Positions 24,801-39,774 of a DNA stretch of 64,000 nt are shown piece by piece; position 1 is the first letter of the stretch; each line of letters begins with the position of its first letter. The notes under the pieces are model-generated. The model did no database searches. It was given only the letters and a program-made list of their open reading frames with translations, and had not been told where the DNA came from. The stretch spans positions 3,861,501 through 3,925,500 of the forward strand of contig NC_132979.1 in NCBI RefSeq assembly GCF_047496725.1, read 5' to 3'. This stretch comes from Anoplolepis gracilipes (Eukaryota > Arthropoda > Insecta > Hymenoptera > Formicidae). Both the position numbers and the translations under genes were made by a program.

Positions 24801-27800
24801 TATTCGATCTTCTTTTAGCAAAAATGTCAAGCGTCATGTATAAGTTATTTTCGATTTTTATTATAAAAGATATTCAGGGTTGGGAAGTAACGCGTTATTT
24901 GTAACATCGTTACCGTTACAGTTATTTTTTTTTTGATAACAAAACGATAATGGCGTTACTATTTTTTTTCTGTAACTGTAGCGCTAACGTAGTTACATTT
25001 TTTTTAGTAACGGTAACGAATTTAACAGTTACTTTTATCGTTACTTTTTTATCTGGAACCTATTTCCTATTTATGACATATTATATTTTCTATTTTCGTA
25101 TATTCAATCTTCAATTATCAACAGATATTCGTATTATAAATTTAAAATTATTATATTAAAGGTTTTAAACAAAATTATGAGAATGCAAAAAATATATCAT
25201 GTATTTGACTATATTTATAAATTTGATGCAAACCAAAATTTTTGTATCTATACTTTGAGTGTTTAAAAATTTTTTCCTTATTATTTATGGTTTTACAAAT
25301 TTAAAATAAAAAATTTGAACAAATTTATTGATATTTTATTAATTTTTTAATAAAATATATTACAAAAGTATATTTTTTAAAAAAGTAACGATAACGGTAA
25401 CTAGTTACTTTTTAAAAGTAACTTTCCCATGATATCCTTTCCCTGAAGATATTATATATTGGTATTATGCAGAATCAATAACATAATACAACCGAAAAAA
25501 AGATTCTCTTTGAAAAATTAAGTAGAAAATATAGAATAATTTTTTTTTATACAAAATTTATGGAGAAAAATGATTTTGAATACCATTAAAAAGTTTCTCT
25601 TTATCTTCAATCATTTATAATTTGAAAAATTACGGATTTTCGTTTGTTAAAAACTGTCTTCAAACCTTTCAACCACAAAATCGATAGATAAAAGTTAATG
25701 AGAAAGCTGAAAAGCCCTATATATATCTAAAAGACCAATCTATAAATATGCAGAACGCGTTGTGACCAATAACGACAAAACTTTGCTATGGATTTAATAT
25801 CCCCTACAAGTTCTAAAAAATGTGAAAACTTTATTCCCGGTACTCGAGATCCCGTTCTAAATATTCTCGCCGCTTCTCTCGTATCTAAGAACCAAATTTT
25901 AAAATTTTAAAATGAGGCCGTAGCTTCTCAGAGAGAAATTCGCACAAGATTTCTTACGGTAAAATGCATTTTTCAACATCTTTCAATATTCTTTCTGAGT
26001 ATACTCAACTTCTCGCAATAGTCTATTGACATCTTATTTCACTTGCTCAGCTTACTCTGCATTTCACGAGTGAGATAAGAGATTCAGGTTCAAAAATCAC
26101 GTGCAAGAGGATCGAATCATCAGAGAGTTTTATCACAAAGGCGCGACGAGGCGTCACATGACTGTGCTATTCGAACTATTCGAAAACTCTGCAAACTATC
26201 CTTTACCCTAATCGTGCGCATGTGTTCCTTCTTGGCCGCCCTGCTGTGTCCACAGCACTTCCGATATATCCATTGCACGACGTACCAGGCGCTCTTTGGA
26301 GTCGGTATGATGTTAAAAGGCGGCGGGACGGTTCCACCTTCCTCAAAATAGCTGATCCAGAGTTTGCTCCTCGCAAATTTCCACTCGACATCGGCGCGCT
26401 CCTAATTACGCACATCGAATTACTTCCTTAATTAGCCTCAGCTAATTATAAACGCTAATTATAAAGCGAAAAATAGGCAAGCTGTTATTTTTATTCTTCT
26501 ACTATGTTCAGAATATCGCGTTAATTCTCACGAAGACGAATAAATGTCGCTTTCACGTTTAATGCGATTAAAGTTAGCGCAATTTATTACAGTTTCTCTC
26601 ATTTCCTTCGTTCCTCTCTAAAGTTCTTGTAACTGTTATCTTGTATGCCGGAGCCTTTGTCATAAATAAAATCAAAGAAATTCGTAGAGAAAACGAGATA
26701 CACTTACCGAAATTAACTGATAGGAATGATTCATCATGGCGATTAGAAGATTCAGGAGGACGACGATGTTGATGACCGAGTAAGTGCCAAACATCAACAT
26801 ACCCCAGAATCTGGTGAACACTTTGATACCGTCCAATTCGAAACTCTCGAGGTCTATCAAGCCGAAGACCGCCCAGAAAAGTGTTTGTATTGTCTCAAAC
26901 AAACTGCCGCGAAAATCTTTATCGTATATTATTTGAAATAAATTAAAAAATATGATAGAGAGAGAATAATAAAAAAATTCAATTGTAAAATATATGACAT
27001 TTAATTTCTGCAAATATCGACCTTTATTTTTTTCTCTCTATTATTTTTTTACACTTTGAAAAGGACAATGCTCAAAACGGCCTACGGGCGTTTTCCTAAA
27101 AAAATCTATGGCAATCGAAAGAGCAAAACGAGTATGTCAAACTTTATTGGTTGGTAAATTATAAATTTATCAAAATATAAAAAAAATTTATAAAAAATAT
27201 TTTAAAATATATATACATATATAAAAATATAAAAATTTATATAAATACGATTGTAAGATCGAATATGTTTTATATTCTTTCATATGAGTTGAAAAAATGA
27301 TGTACATAAAGAATTATAGCCAAAAAACAATTTTTTAAAAAATGGCCTGTATTGTCGTCATGACATTTTTTAAGGTTGCGTCAATTAAAAAAAAAAGTTT
27401 CTACTAAGCGATCTAGTGATCTACTCGTTATATTCTATCGATATTGCCATTACGTGTTTTTTACGTATATTCGTAGATCGTTTTTCATATAATTTTCGGC
27501 ATTGTCCTTTAATGGGAATTAAATTCTTTTTAATTTCATATGTATGTTTTTATAATGCAAAAAAATATTTATCCAAAAATATTATTCACTGCATACTTTG
27601 CGAATCGGCGCCAAACGATGCACGCGTTGGAATCGGTAGTAACGTTAGCATTGGAATACGCCATGGGGCATCGTTTCTTCTCCATATCGGCGTAATACCA
27701 GAGAAGTTGATTGAGACCTAACAAGCGTTGTGTTTTTTAGCATTAATATTTTTTTCTGTGCAATGTGAGTCTTATCGTGATTGTTTAATTTTATTTACCG

Positions 27801-30800
27801 CACGAGAAAGCGAAGAGAACCAGCACATAGAGAAAAAAGAATTTCATGATGTCCACAACCATCCTCGACAGGGAAACTTGCAGCGGACCGAGATGAGGAT
27901 TCACAGAGAATATGTAGACGAGCTTTAGCGAACTACAACGTAATATTGTTCGTTGTTGTAATTCAAATAATACCCAGCAGTATTATTAACAGTATTCTAT
28001 ATTAACTTTCTCAATTCCGCAATGCAATTAAAAATTCATTCGCATTCTAAGCGATACAGCAACCATTCGTATTCAAAATGTATTTCAAATGCAATACATT
28101 AATTATGTAAATTTTAGAATTGTAAAATCAAAATTTTTCTCTCTCCATAAATTATAATTTTTACATAACTCAAGATATAATTTAAGATAGAAAAATTCAA
28201 GATCTACATATATTTTTTTTATACCTTGCACATTTTAATATATGTGCACATTTGATTTCTACAAATGTTTTGTATTACACGATGTAAAAATAAAAATAGA
28301 ATTCTGCATCACATTGTATTGCGAATTATAAATAAAATTAAAATAAAAACTGTCGCATTATTATTTATTTCCTGTGTTACAAAAAATTTAAAATTTTATA
28401 CATATTTTTACTACTAAACGGATTTATAGAAGTAAAAAGATTAACTTAGAGCGTTTGTAGTTTATTGCGCGATCGTTTTATTTTAAACTTTACAGAAACA
28501 ACAGAGGTACACAATCTCCGGGCGTTTGTACAATTTATTACCTGAATATGTTGGCGGCGGAGAAGAGGCCCTCGGAGATGAGCATGGGATCCCAAGTGTC
28601 CCATTGCTCACGTTGGAGTTCGATCAGTGATCCCGGTGCCTGACCCTCGTTTTCCTTTTGCACCCTGTAGTAAGCTACGACTCTTAGCGCAACCGTGGCT
28701 ACGTACAACGAATTCGTTACGAAGTCGATCACATTCCACATATCGTTCACATACTCCTCCAGACCCACGTCCCACAATTGCTTCACCTCCGACCAGATCA
28801 ACCCCGATACCCAGGCCAATATAATCCTGCGGCGCATCGCATTGTGGTTACGATCTTGTGGTTTCAATCTTATTCTCTCGAAGGGAGAGAAAGAGAGAAA
28901 ACGATAATCAAGGGGAAGGGAAAAGAGACAGACAGAGAACAAAAAAAAAAAAACACGCATCTCTGCACAATTTATTTCACTTAACACCGAGCCTTTTAAT
29001 TCGATTGATATTGCTATTCGATGGAATCTATTATTTGGAGTTTCTCTTAATACCACTTTTTAGTTTCTCGAAATATATTTTCTTGTTTCTTTATTCTTTT
29101 ATTATTACTTGCGTCTTTATTGATGAATTATGTGTACACAGTTAATAATATCATTAATAACAGAGCTAATTAAATGCAAAATCAATGCGAGCATAAATGA
29201 ACATAAATTTGCAATATGACAGGTCCTGATTCTCTCATTTTGATCTTGTCACTATAAGGAAAAGACCCCTCGAGATTGCACGTGTCTCCGGGGCTTTATC
29301 TCGTTTACCACCGACTTACTGCATGTAACGTTCCTACGTTCCATATTACCGTCTTCCGCACGAACGGAGAGTGTCATAAGCGGTAGATATTAAATGGATT
29401 TTACTTGGCTTTTCTTACTTTACTCTTCTTACTTTTTACTCTTCTCTTATTTCATACTCGTTCTTTTCACAACTCTTACTATTAAAACTGCTTGTTCCTT
29501 TTTGGCGTAAAAGATTTCTCGCGCTATTATTCTTAATAAAAATTCTTTAAAATTAAGAAACTTAAACGAGTCGAGTTTAAAATGTTAATAACACGCAATG
29601 ATAAAAATGAGCGCGAAATTGAAAGAAGTCTCTTACCATTCTACGACTGTTGGTGCAGCACCTCGTTTCGTCGGCGCTGGTTCGCTTTCCACGATGTCGT
29701 GTCCCATCCAATTATCGATTACGTTTTCTATCCGTTGACTAGCCAGAATTAACATGACTGCGCAAACAAAATTCAGCGCAATTATTGTTAAAAATTCAAA
29801 ACTTTCCAGGTCGGGACAGAGATAATAGATAATAAATCGTATTTCTCTTGATTCAAATCTGAAATAGATATCGGTTTGAGATTTAATGCAAATTAGCTAG
29901 AAAGCTGCGAAGAATGAAGAATAGCTGCTCTTATTTCAAAAAATGAATTATTTCTTTTAGAGTTTGGCTCTAAATTCGTTAACAAATCTGTTATTAACAT
30001 TTTCCCAGATAAAATAGAGAAACACATACCTTGTAATATTATATATATATAACTGATATCGAATAGCAGAAGTCAAGGATGTATCGTTTCTGATTGAGCA
30101 TGCAATTTAATCTCAGGATGCAATAATGCTTCTTAACCGTGCTTCTGAATTCCGCGCATTAGTGCACTACTATTATTGGTAGCGGCATCGAAAGGTATTT
30201 GTAAACAGTTTGACGTAAGTGTTTGATCTGCCAAAGTCGTGCCGGAAAGTTAAATACGCCGTAGGAAACGCTGCTCGCGTAATGCGTGTCGCTCTCTTTT
30301 TTGAACACTTCCGCAGAATGAGTCATGAATATCATTAAACACGTGAAATTATTTCATCATTACATATGAAACATCGAACTTCAAAAGCTTGTAAGATAAA
30401 CGTCTATTAATAATCAAATGTATTACGTATTATGAAAATAATATAGTTCTCCTTAAAGTATGCTTTGATTTTCATAGAATATTTGCAATTTCTCAAGTTA
30501 TAGTAAATTAGTGAAGAAATTCGTGTAATTTTACTAGATTATTTTACACATGTAAAAAAAAGATATTAACAAAAAAAAATGGAAATAATATTTAAAATTT
30601 AATGTTCAAATATGAAACTGAAAACATATTTCTGATTTTTCTATCTTGAAACTTCCTCTGTTTGATTAATATAATATTATTAAAATACTTTCTCTCTTTA
30701 AAGAACGTGCAAAAGAACATTATCTTAATTACATTTATTTTATTGCTCCAAAAATTGTCTAATAATGTTGTTGATGTAAAATCGATATTTTATATGCAAT

Positions 30801-33800
30801 AACCCAATAATATATGTACGTTCATGTGCACACTGAACCAAATAAAATTATGTTTAATCAAATAATTTCTCTTAGCCTCCCTTAATGGAAGAGAAATTAG
30901 TTGCTCTAAAAGTGAAATTCATGTTTTATTAGCTTCGTGAAAATTTCCCAGAGGAATTACATATTTGCTCACCAGTACGATACTTAACGTAATCGCGCAA
31001 AGATTTGATTGTTTCAGAAATCAACGAAATACCGCAGAGAAAAACAAAACTACCTATTAAAGAAATAGAAATAATTTTGATATTTTACATAACTGTTTCA
31101 GTGACATGAATCATTTCAAATTACTTTATTAAATGGAATATGCACATATTTCAATTTCAAAATCGATACGCTCCAAGATACGTAGCTACGCGAAACCATA
31201 TATATGTATGTATTGACTTCAATATTGACTTTTCTGGCATCGCAAATCGAATAACGCCATTGATTGCGAAATCAGATATTGCGTTGTAACGATTATTTGA
31301 GCCAATTTCGATTGGAAATCAGTTATTTCGATTAAAACTAAAAACAATTTCACGTATCAATTTTGGAATCGTATACGATTTCAGCTGTAAAACGGACCAA
31401 GAATAAGAGGGATGTTTGTAAGAATTGCGATATGTATCGAACTGATTCAGCGGTGCCATTGATATTTCCGGAATGAACCGGATATTTGGGTCACGTTGAT
31501 CAAGTTTGGCGAACAATCTAGGAAATGGCAGATTACGATTGGCCGGATGTCGTGCCAAGTGGTTAGATTTAAAGCGTGACAAGAAACTGTTCCGTTTGTA
31601 AAATGTCTGATCTGTTATCGGAGCATTTCGCACGCGTTAGCGTTAAGATTTTTTATCTTTGACCTTATCAGTATAATTAATGGATAAACAGCACACTTTG
31701 CACCCAGTTTAAAAAATTGCAACTCACATAAAACTTTGATTTTATTTTATTAACTAAATAAAGTTAAATTACGCGTTGCAACTTAAAAAATTATGAAATT
31801 GTACTCACATAGAAAAGTGAAATACGACGCGGAGTTACAGATGAATTTGATGAATGGCTTTCTCATGGTCTGCCCGACCATGCTGTGAGGTGCGATAATG
31901 TACGCCACGCTGAAGAACGGGAAAAGAACGCCGATCCTGACGATTTCCAGCGCCTGCAGGAACATGTTCTTTCTTCGGAATCCCGGCAGGCCCTCGTACC
32001 AGATCGATGCCAGTAGCTGTTGTACGTTAGGATGCGCCACGAACTGAAAACATCCAGGTAACGCGATATTGACCGATATCTCCTACGTGATTGGGAGAAA
32101 GCTGGCAATACCTGTCCCAATTAGAGTTTAAACTACAATTACTGTTCAAACTGTCGCACCTAATTATAACATTAACCTAACGGACGTCCTCTGTCTTTGC
32201 AGTACTGCTTAATTGAAACTTGATTATACCTGCGTCAATATTGCGGAATTGTCGCAATTGATAATTATATAATTGTTAGACATGTGTTTAAATTGTAGAA
32301 AATCTTTCCACATTCGATTTGAAATAATTACGATCGTTTAGATATGTACAAAATACCAAAAAATTTTATTCTGTATCTTTTCTATAATGAGATATAATTC
32401 AACATCTGTAAGGTTGATCTCTTTTGTTTAAATTATTCGTTTGCATACCTTTTTTTGTCTCAACTTAATGGCTAATTTTAAACGATTGAGATGCATCCTC
32501 TCTCCGTGCTCAAAAGCTGGTCCCGTTGGGTCGTGATTCAGCAGGACTTCGAGCTCATAGGAACTTCTAGTGTGGTCGAGCAAAGCTGTCGCGAAATCTT
32601 GGCACTGTCTTCGAAGCTCCTGAAATCACATGTGTTGTCGATAAGTATGTCGTAATGCAATTTTAAAACTGCGCGTATCCTCCAAACCATTTTATTTTCT
32701 AAGGTTATAAATAATTTGTCTAATTTTGCTCGGAGAATTTCCAAAGATAATTCCTCGATATTTCTAAAGGAAATTCGGCAAAGTCTTCGTGATGCTGCCT
32801 CACGTGTCAGAAATTACAAGTCACGAAGGAATTCTCACGCTTGACAAAGCCAAGCTGATCGAACTTCCAGGCTTCCTGCCTGAAGGTCGACAAGCATTCG
32901 AGATCCTATCCTAATCGCTCGCCAATCTTGCCCCGAGTCCAATCGGATTCTCGTCACGTACTCATGGATATAGTAGTCTTTGCGATGTGTCTCGCATTGT
33001 TAGCTGGCAAACGAAGTCAAGAATCTTCGCAGGAAGTTTTCTTCACTTAATAAAACGGCATAGGAAAATCCTGCAGTTGTAATTTATTTTTATTAATTGT
33101 TTACTGATATCGACAAACAAATGCGAATACATATCGTTTGGCGTAGCAATAATTTGTTTGTCAAAGTATTTCAAATAGTTTTAATATAATAATTTTTAAT
33201 ATAATAAATATAATAATTTCTCTCTGTTCGACGTTATTCAACAAATTGCTCCTTCGATACAATAATTCAAGTTGTCTTAGATTGTTATTGCGAAGTTACA
33301 TTTAGTTTATCTGGAAAAGACCACTATTACTCTAAATTGCAGTCTGCAACATCAAGTTGCTAATCTTCAATCTCAACGATGTCGTAAACTGAAGTTATCT
33401 TGCGGGATGCGAAGTTACTTACATCAGACAATGTACGGTAAAAGTACCTCTCAATATTTGTCTGCGGTGAGCAAGGAGGGAAACAAAATATTTATGCTAT
33501 GCATAAATATTATATAAAAGATTAAGATATCAGAGTTATACCTTAAGAATGAATAAAAGATTTCGAATAAAATTATCCTTTTTTCTAAAATAAGAGAAAA
33601 AAAATGATAAAGAGTACAGAAGTGAATGAGAAAGAAACTGAAACAGGTTGCTGAGCAATTTATCAAATTTATTTTCTTTTCAAAATCATCTTCAGAAAGC
33701 TGTTTTTTTACGATTGACACTTGAAAAATAGGGTTCAATAGGGTAAAAAAAAATACAGCAATGAGGATGAAAAAGACAGTGCTTCCGAAAGAAAAAATAA

Positions 33801-36800
33801 GTGGAATGAAGAATAAAAGGAAACAAGACTAATAATGAAAAGGTTTCAAAAGGGCCGGGGAAAAAACAGAATGTTGATAAAAGTAAAGAGGGAAGGTACG
33901 ATAAGGAAATTATAAAAACACTCGATAGTAACGCGTTATTGCTTCGGTCGTCATATTATTGCTGAGGAGCGCAATTTATAGGAGCGTATAAATCAAAAGT
34001 TACTCGAGCATGGCGAATACTTAAACTCTCGCCACTTTAAGTATAAAGAGTGATAAAAAAGATAGAAGATAACGTAGAGCTTGAGGAACGCGTTTCACCC
34101 AAACTCGAGCAACCAGAAGGAAAACGTGTAAACGCCGTGCAAACGTACATCTACATGACCGCTAAATTAAGGATCTAAATTAAGGAAAACACGTGTTAAC
34201 TGTTCCGTACCGTAGTATCTTACCGCGAGATAAATTCGTTCCATAAAATGAGCTGCCGCACTGCGTAAGAAATTTTATCAAGAGGAAAACACAATGAGTG
34301 CATCTTTAATTCACTCGAAAGACAATAAACGAATTGTTTAATGAAATTATAATTACGCCGTTATTACACCGCATATGTAATTTCAAATTATAAGTTAAAA
34401 GAATTAGACATATGTCTGCAGATTCTTCCTTTGACATAAGCTGTTCATTGCTTTTACATTTTATATAATAATATCAAATATAAAAATGCAAAATAATACA
34501 TGTAATATAAATATAAAAATATAATATAAATGTTTTATATTAATATAAATACTAAAATATATACAACAAATTTATTGAAATGATTGTTGCATATAAAATG
34601 TTAGTTTTAAAAATAATCTCTAAAATAAAATATCTAGAATTAAAGAATTTAATAATATTTTCCCAAACGAGAAACTACCTTTATAATTTTATTTATCAAC
34701 TGTAGACAATCTAAAAAATAAAATTAGAAAAAGAATTTTTCAAAATGTTCATAGCTTTACAAGTTTATTGCGTTCTGAAAAATCATAAACAACTCCGCAA
34801 AAGCTGAGTCGTTCTTTTGTGAAAAAGTCATAGCGTATAACATTTATCACACGCATGCACACACACACACACACACACACATACAAAGTGACATTTATTT
34901 TATTTAAGAACATTCCATACACATAAAGCTGAAACTTTTATTTCCATCTGTTGCAACGATCCCATATGACACACTATGTATATTATTCGAAAAAACAATT
35001 GCAAAAAACATTCATTCTTTACCTGGTACTCAATCTTGAATTCGTGCTCCAAGAACGAGAGTCGTCGAAGTTCCCAAGAGAGCTCAAAGGCAGTCAGGAT
35101 GGGATCCTTAGACGACAGTGCTATCAAGGACGGCGATGCCAATGCCCGATAAGCATTTATTCGGCTCCTCGAGTGCCTCAGGGAATCCTCCATTCTCGAT
35201 GTCACGCATTCGTCGCATCTAGCATAAATAACAAATGGCAACAACAAACTGAAGTGAAAACAACTCGGTAGATCACCTCGTGTGAGCATTTCTCGAATAT
35301 TTCCCAAGACGACTGCGTGTCTTATGACGTTATGTCATCTGTTAGGACAACCGTAGTCTCTTTTATCAACATCTCGATTCTTACGCGACGACAAGTTTAA
35401 TTTGAATCGAGAAAAAGTTAGTTTCTAATCTATAACTTTTTATTATAAAGTGTTTTATTTTTATGTACGAAACGAATATGTCAAACAATTTTAAATAATA
35501 ATATTTTTCGCGTAAGTTTCGAATGCAAAGAAGAGTGTCATTTTCGAGTAAAAGTTATACTATATATAAATAAAGAAATTTAAAAAGTACTCTGCTTTTG
35601 TCGGAAAAATAGCATTTTTTCAAATTTATATATACAAAAAATATTGTTGTTCAATATTGTTTCTTGTTTAAAATTCTATTCCACCTCTTCCCTATATACG
35701 AATACTACTTATTTAATATTTTTATATTCTAAATATTCTAAGAACATGATATTTTCATTCAATACATTATAACATGATATAAAAAGTTAATCGTTTGCTT
35801 GTGCATAAGTATATCAATAAAAAATTCGAATGATTTTCTATGGTTCTAATGTAAGATACGAGACAAAGGGTTTATGAGCTTTATATGATGTAATGCTATT
35901 ATCATAGATTAAATTTTCTCTTGGAGAGAATGGCAATGGTGCTAACGTGACGCTCATATACGTTTAGCCTAATTTAATTAGCTTTTGTCACGCCTGCACA
36001 AAGGGATAAGGTGATAAACCAGTCAAGAGTATTAATTAGTCTCAAAAAGAACGCTCTTACTTAAACCAATGATTGCACATTAAAACATAAGAAGAATAAT
36101 TAATACTCGTTTCATTTTTTTTAAGTATCATATATGTATAAATTACGTAATTATATTTTAATTTTTAATATTTATACAAATTAGATTTTCTCTATTTTTT
36201 TATCAGAATTATTTTCTACTTTATATAAACAGCGTATTTCAATAAAGTTACATTACTAAAACAGTGATTATGAATCTCATTATATAAACATTTTTTTTGG
36301 TATGACATTCTATAAAAGAAAATATTTTATTTTATAATTTATGTTTGAGTTATAATTTCTTTTTACGCGTAATTGTACTGTGAATTGCGTTCAATACAGT
36401 CCATATACAGTCTTACTTGTCATAAAAGTAGTCTATAACTTTTAAAGTATCTTACCCACAGCGAACGTCGTGTGGCATCGGCAGAGTGGATCCACGATCC
36501 AGGAGGATCTTTATGATTTCATAGTTGTCTCTATGGGCCGATAAGATCAACGGCGTAATGTCGGGTGTGAACGTGGCTGTATCAGGAGGTAATGCCTCCC
36601 AACTCTAAAAAATTAAACCGTCATTACTTTCATAAAAGTCGCTTGACAGTTTCTTCCTTTACGCGAGTACAAGTAATTTTCGTTTAGGTTCATTGATTCA
36701 AAATTATTATTCATTGCTTTTTGCAGCTATTCCTCTTCGTCGAGTGTCTGAATTAATCTCTTTTTGGCGAAATAAAATAACATGAGACATCATAATAATT

Positions 36801-39719
36801 CTCCATTTTGATGAAGAACTAATAAAGTAATACGACTAATGGGCAGACATTTTGTGTCACGTAGACAATTGACAAATAATCTCTCTTGATGCGAAGTCGC
36901 ACCAGCATTGTACGAACGTAATCGGCTTAATCAGTCATCGTCACGGGCGGTAGACTTTCCTTCACGGGGAACCAATTCTCCATCATATAATGAATTCGTT
37001 CGACGCTTTCGAATATCATTCCATTGAAGTTTTGTGTCTAAGCTGATTTCTTGTTAAAGCCGATTACAGTTTCTATTCAAAATTTCTCATCCTTTTACGT
37101 TTTTCTCTTGAAATTCGTTTCTATTTCCGCGAGTTTGCTTCTTTTCGCTCTCGCCAACGGCTTTTCAGTTGTTTACTTTGACGGAATCGTCTTTACAACC
37201 GAGAGGAATACCGATTGACGGCGGAATGGAGTACAGAGAAAAACCGCTTGTAAACTAACCGAAATAACGCATAATCAATTTACGATTTAATGAATTTTTA
37301 AACTTTACACATTATATTTATACTATTAAAAGGAATTGAGAATAATACAATTTGATTATTCAAGTTAAATGGGATCAAAAGTTGCAACAAGTTCAAGTTG
37401 CGAAAGAGAAAGAACAGTATAATTTATATATAAAAAGTAATTTGTAAACTAAAATGAAAAATAAAAAATCTTTATTGTAAAATAAATTATTATTTCCTAT
37501 CGAAATGTCAGATTTATATATATAAAGACATGCATACAAAGACTTACATGTGGCTCGCCATTTCTATGAAGGGTTTCTTCATGCTCCAGAAGAACCTCCA
37601 CTGCTTCGACAAATTCTTCGGAGATAGCGTGAAGGAGTGCATCCTTGGTGTCGACCTTGTGCTCTATTAGAAGCTCCACCATCTCCAGATTTTCATTATC
37701 GATCGCCATGAGTAGGGCTGATCGCCCGAGAGGATCCACGCAGTTGATGTTAATGTCGGTCTCGTGAGCTTTTTGGAGCATTCTATAGTGACGGGAGAGT
37801 ATTCGGAAGATTGATGAATTGCCGTTTAAAATTTGTAGATACAAGTATCTCTATATACGGGTTCCAAAAATAAATTGAATGTTCTTTTTACTACACTGTG
37901 TGTGGCCGACCTGAATATATTTTCTTTAACTAAAAGCGCAGTTGACATTCCAATTTTTAACACTTAATTTAATTTTTCAAGCACGACTTAAATTAATATT
38001 TTTATTAACATCTACTTAAAATTTAATTTTCACTTTGATATTTTCGTTGAAAAATAATTTAAAGAATCTATATTAAAAAAAAAAGACATACGATAATTTG
38101 TAATTACCCTATATAATCCTAAATAAATTTTTAACATAATTTTTTGGAAATTTAGAAAAAACTTATTTTTTTTTCAGGCCGATCAGGCTGCTTTCAAATC
38201 AAACATATAGGTAGATTATATAGAATCATGTAGCGATATTAAATGCTAAGTTATACATGAAAAGTTTCACGAAAGTGAGAAGTTAATCATAGATAATAAT
38301 CAGTTCCATTACGTCAACATGAAGAGAAAATTCCTGACAGTTTCATAATCATGCGAGCAAGCTTCGTAATATATTCAATAAGTTCTGTACCAATTGATGA
38401 AAGTTTATTAATGTATACTTAAGGATTGTAAAATAGCAGATAATAAATTGTATAATAATACAAAGAAATAAATTTTTCATTGAGGCTACAAATAAAAATT
38501 TATTAAATATAAATCTAGAAAGAACAAATAGAAACTCTATAGATTAGGTCAAACTACACAATAAATATATCTTATAATTGGTCACACAGATTTTTATAGA
38601 ACACGCATACTACATTAAATTAGTGTTATAAACTGTGAACCGAGACTTACTGAACTTTAAAAACTCTAAATGAAATCAAGTTTTCGAGCAATTGTAACAT
38701 TTACCAATTTCACTGAAAAAGTTTATTGCCATTACAGTTCGCGTTTTCTTGTTTTCTGTTACACGAAAAAAAGTTTCATTTCCTCGTTGAATTTCTGTCC
38801 GAGATAACTCTTTTGCTCAATGCAATTATCTATCTTTACCGGTACGCGCACATGCATATCCACGTGTCTGCAGTTGGGATAACGATAATCTTAATTCAGG
38901 AAGATAACGAGAACGATATGCTTAATTCAGGAAAGGATGCGAAAATACGGACGTCGAAAGAAGTGCAAGCGTACACGTGTGTACCTCGTAAATAAGGTGA
39001 AATTTATCAGAGCAAATAAATAAGCTTTCTACATAAGTAAATACATTTTAGAGTGGAAGAAGTTTTCCTCTATTTCTTTCTGCGCTTTCCTCTTTTCTAT
39101 ATATATATATATACACGGAGAAATATTCTCAAACTGTTAAAAGATGAAAAAAAAAAAAAATTTGTTTAGATAATGTCGCCGCGTTACGAGATTCTCGCAG
39201 TGAATCTGTTGATATTGAATGACATAAGTGCTAAAGTATATTAAATTAAACAAGAGATATATTCGTTCTTTTTACAGTATAAAAAGATCAACGGAATCTA
39301 TAAATGTTTAACCATAAATTTCACTCACCTTCTAACGGAAGCTACGTCTCCACGCTCGACGGCAAGAAGATATTTCTTCTCTTGAAGCGACAGGGTGGCC
39401 ATTTCCTGATGAGGTCGTATCACGTTTTCTTCCTCCATCATACCGTGTATACTGTGCCTCTATAAACGTAATAATAACTTAATAGTAACTTTTTTCATAT
39501 AGATTAGAATGTACATCTAACAATAAGAATACTTTGTCATATGATATAAATGCTGCATTGACAGAAGTCATATGATATAAATACTACATTGACAGAACAC
39601 TTATTGGAAATTAATGAATAAGTTTCTCTGAAATCTCGTGAAGTATATTAATGGCGTTCCGATGGATTGTTTAATTACTTGAATATACATATGCGGATGT
39701 TGCTGAGAAAAATAGTCTT

Positions 39720-39774
<55 letters not shown>

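Noticed and set aside
27060..27400. Possible mobile element between two TRPgamma exons
   Set aside because: Blocks near 27065 and 27345 share only short GACAAT and GGCC words in opposed orientation; no target duplication or consistent ends.
34951..35271. Plus-strand ORF of 106 codons
   Set aside because: It is opposite TRPgamma exon 35218-35023 and has no independent support.
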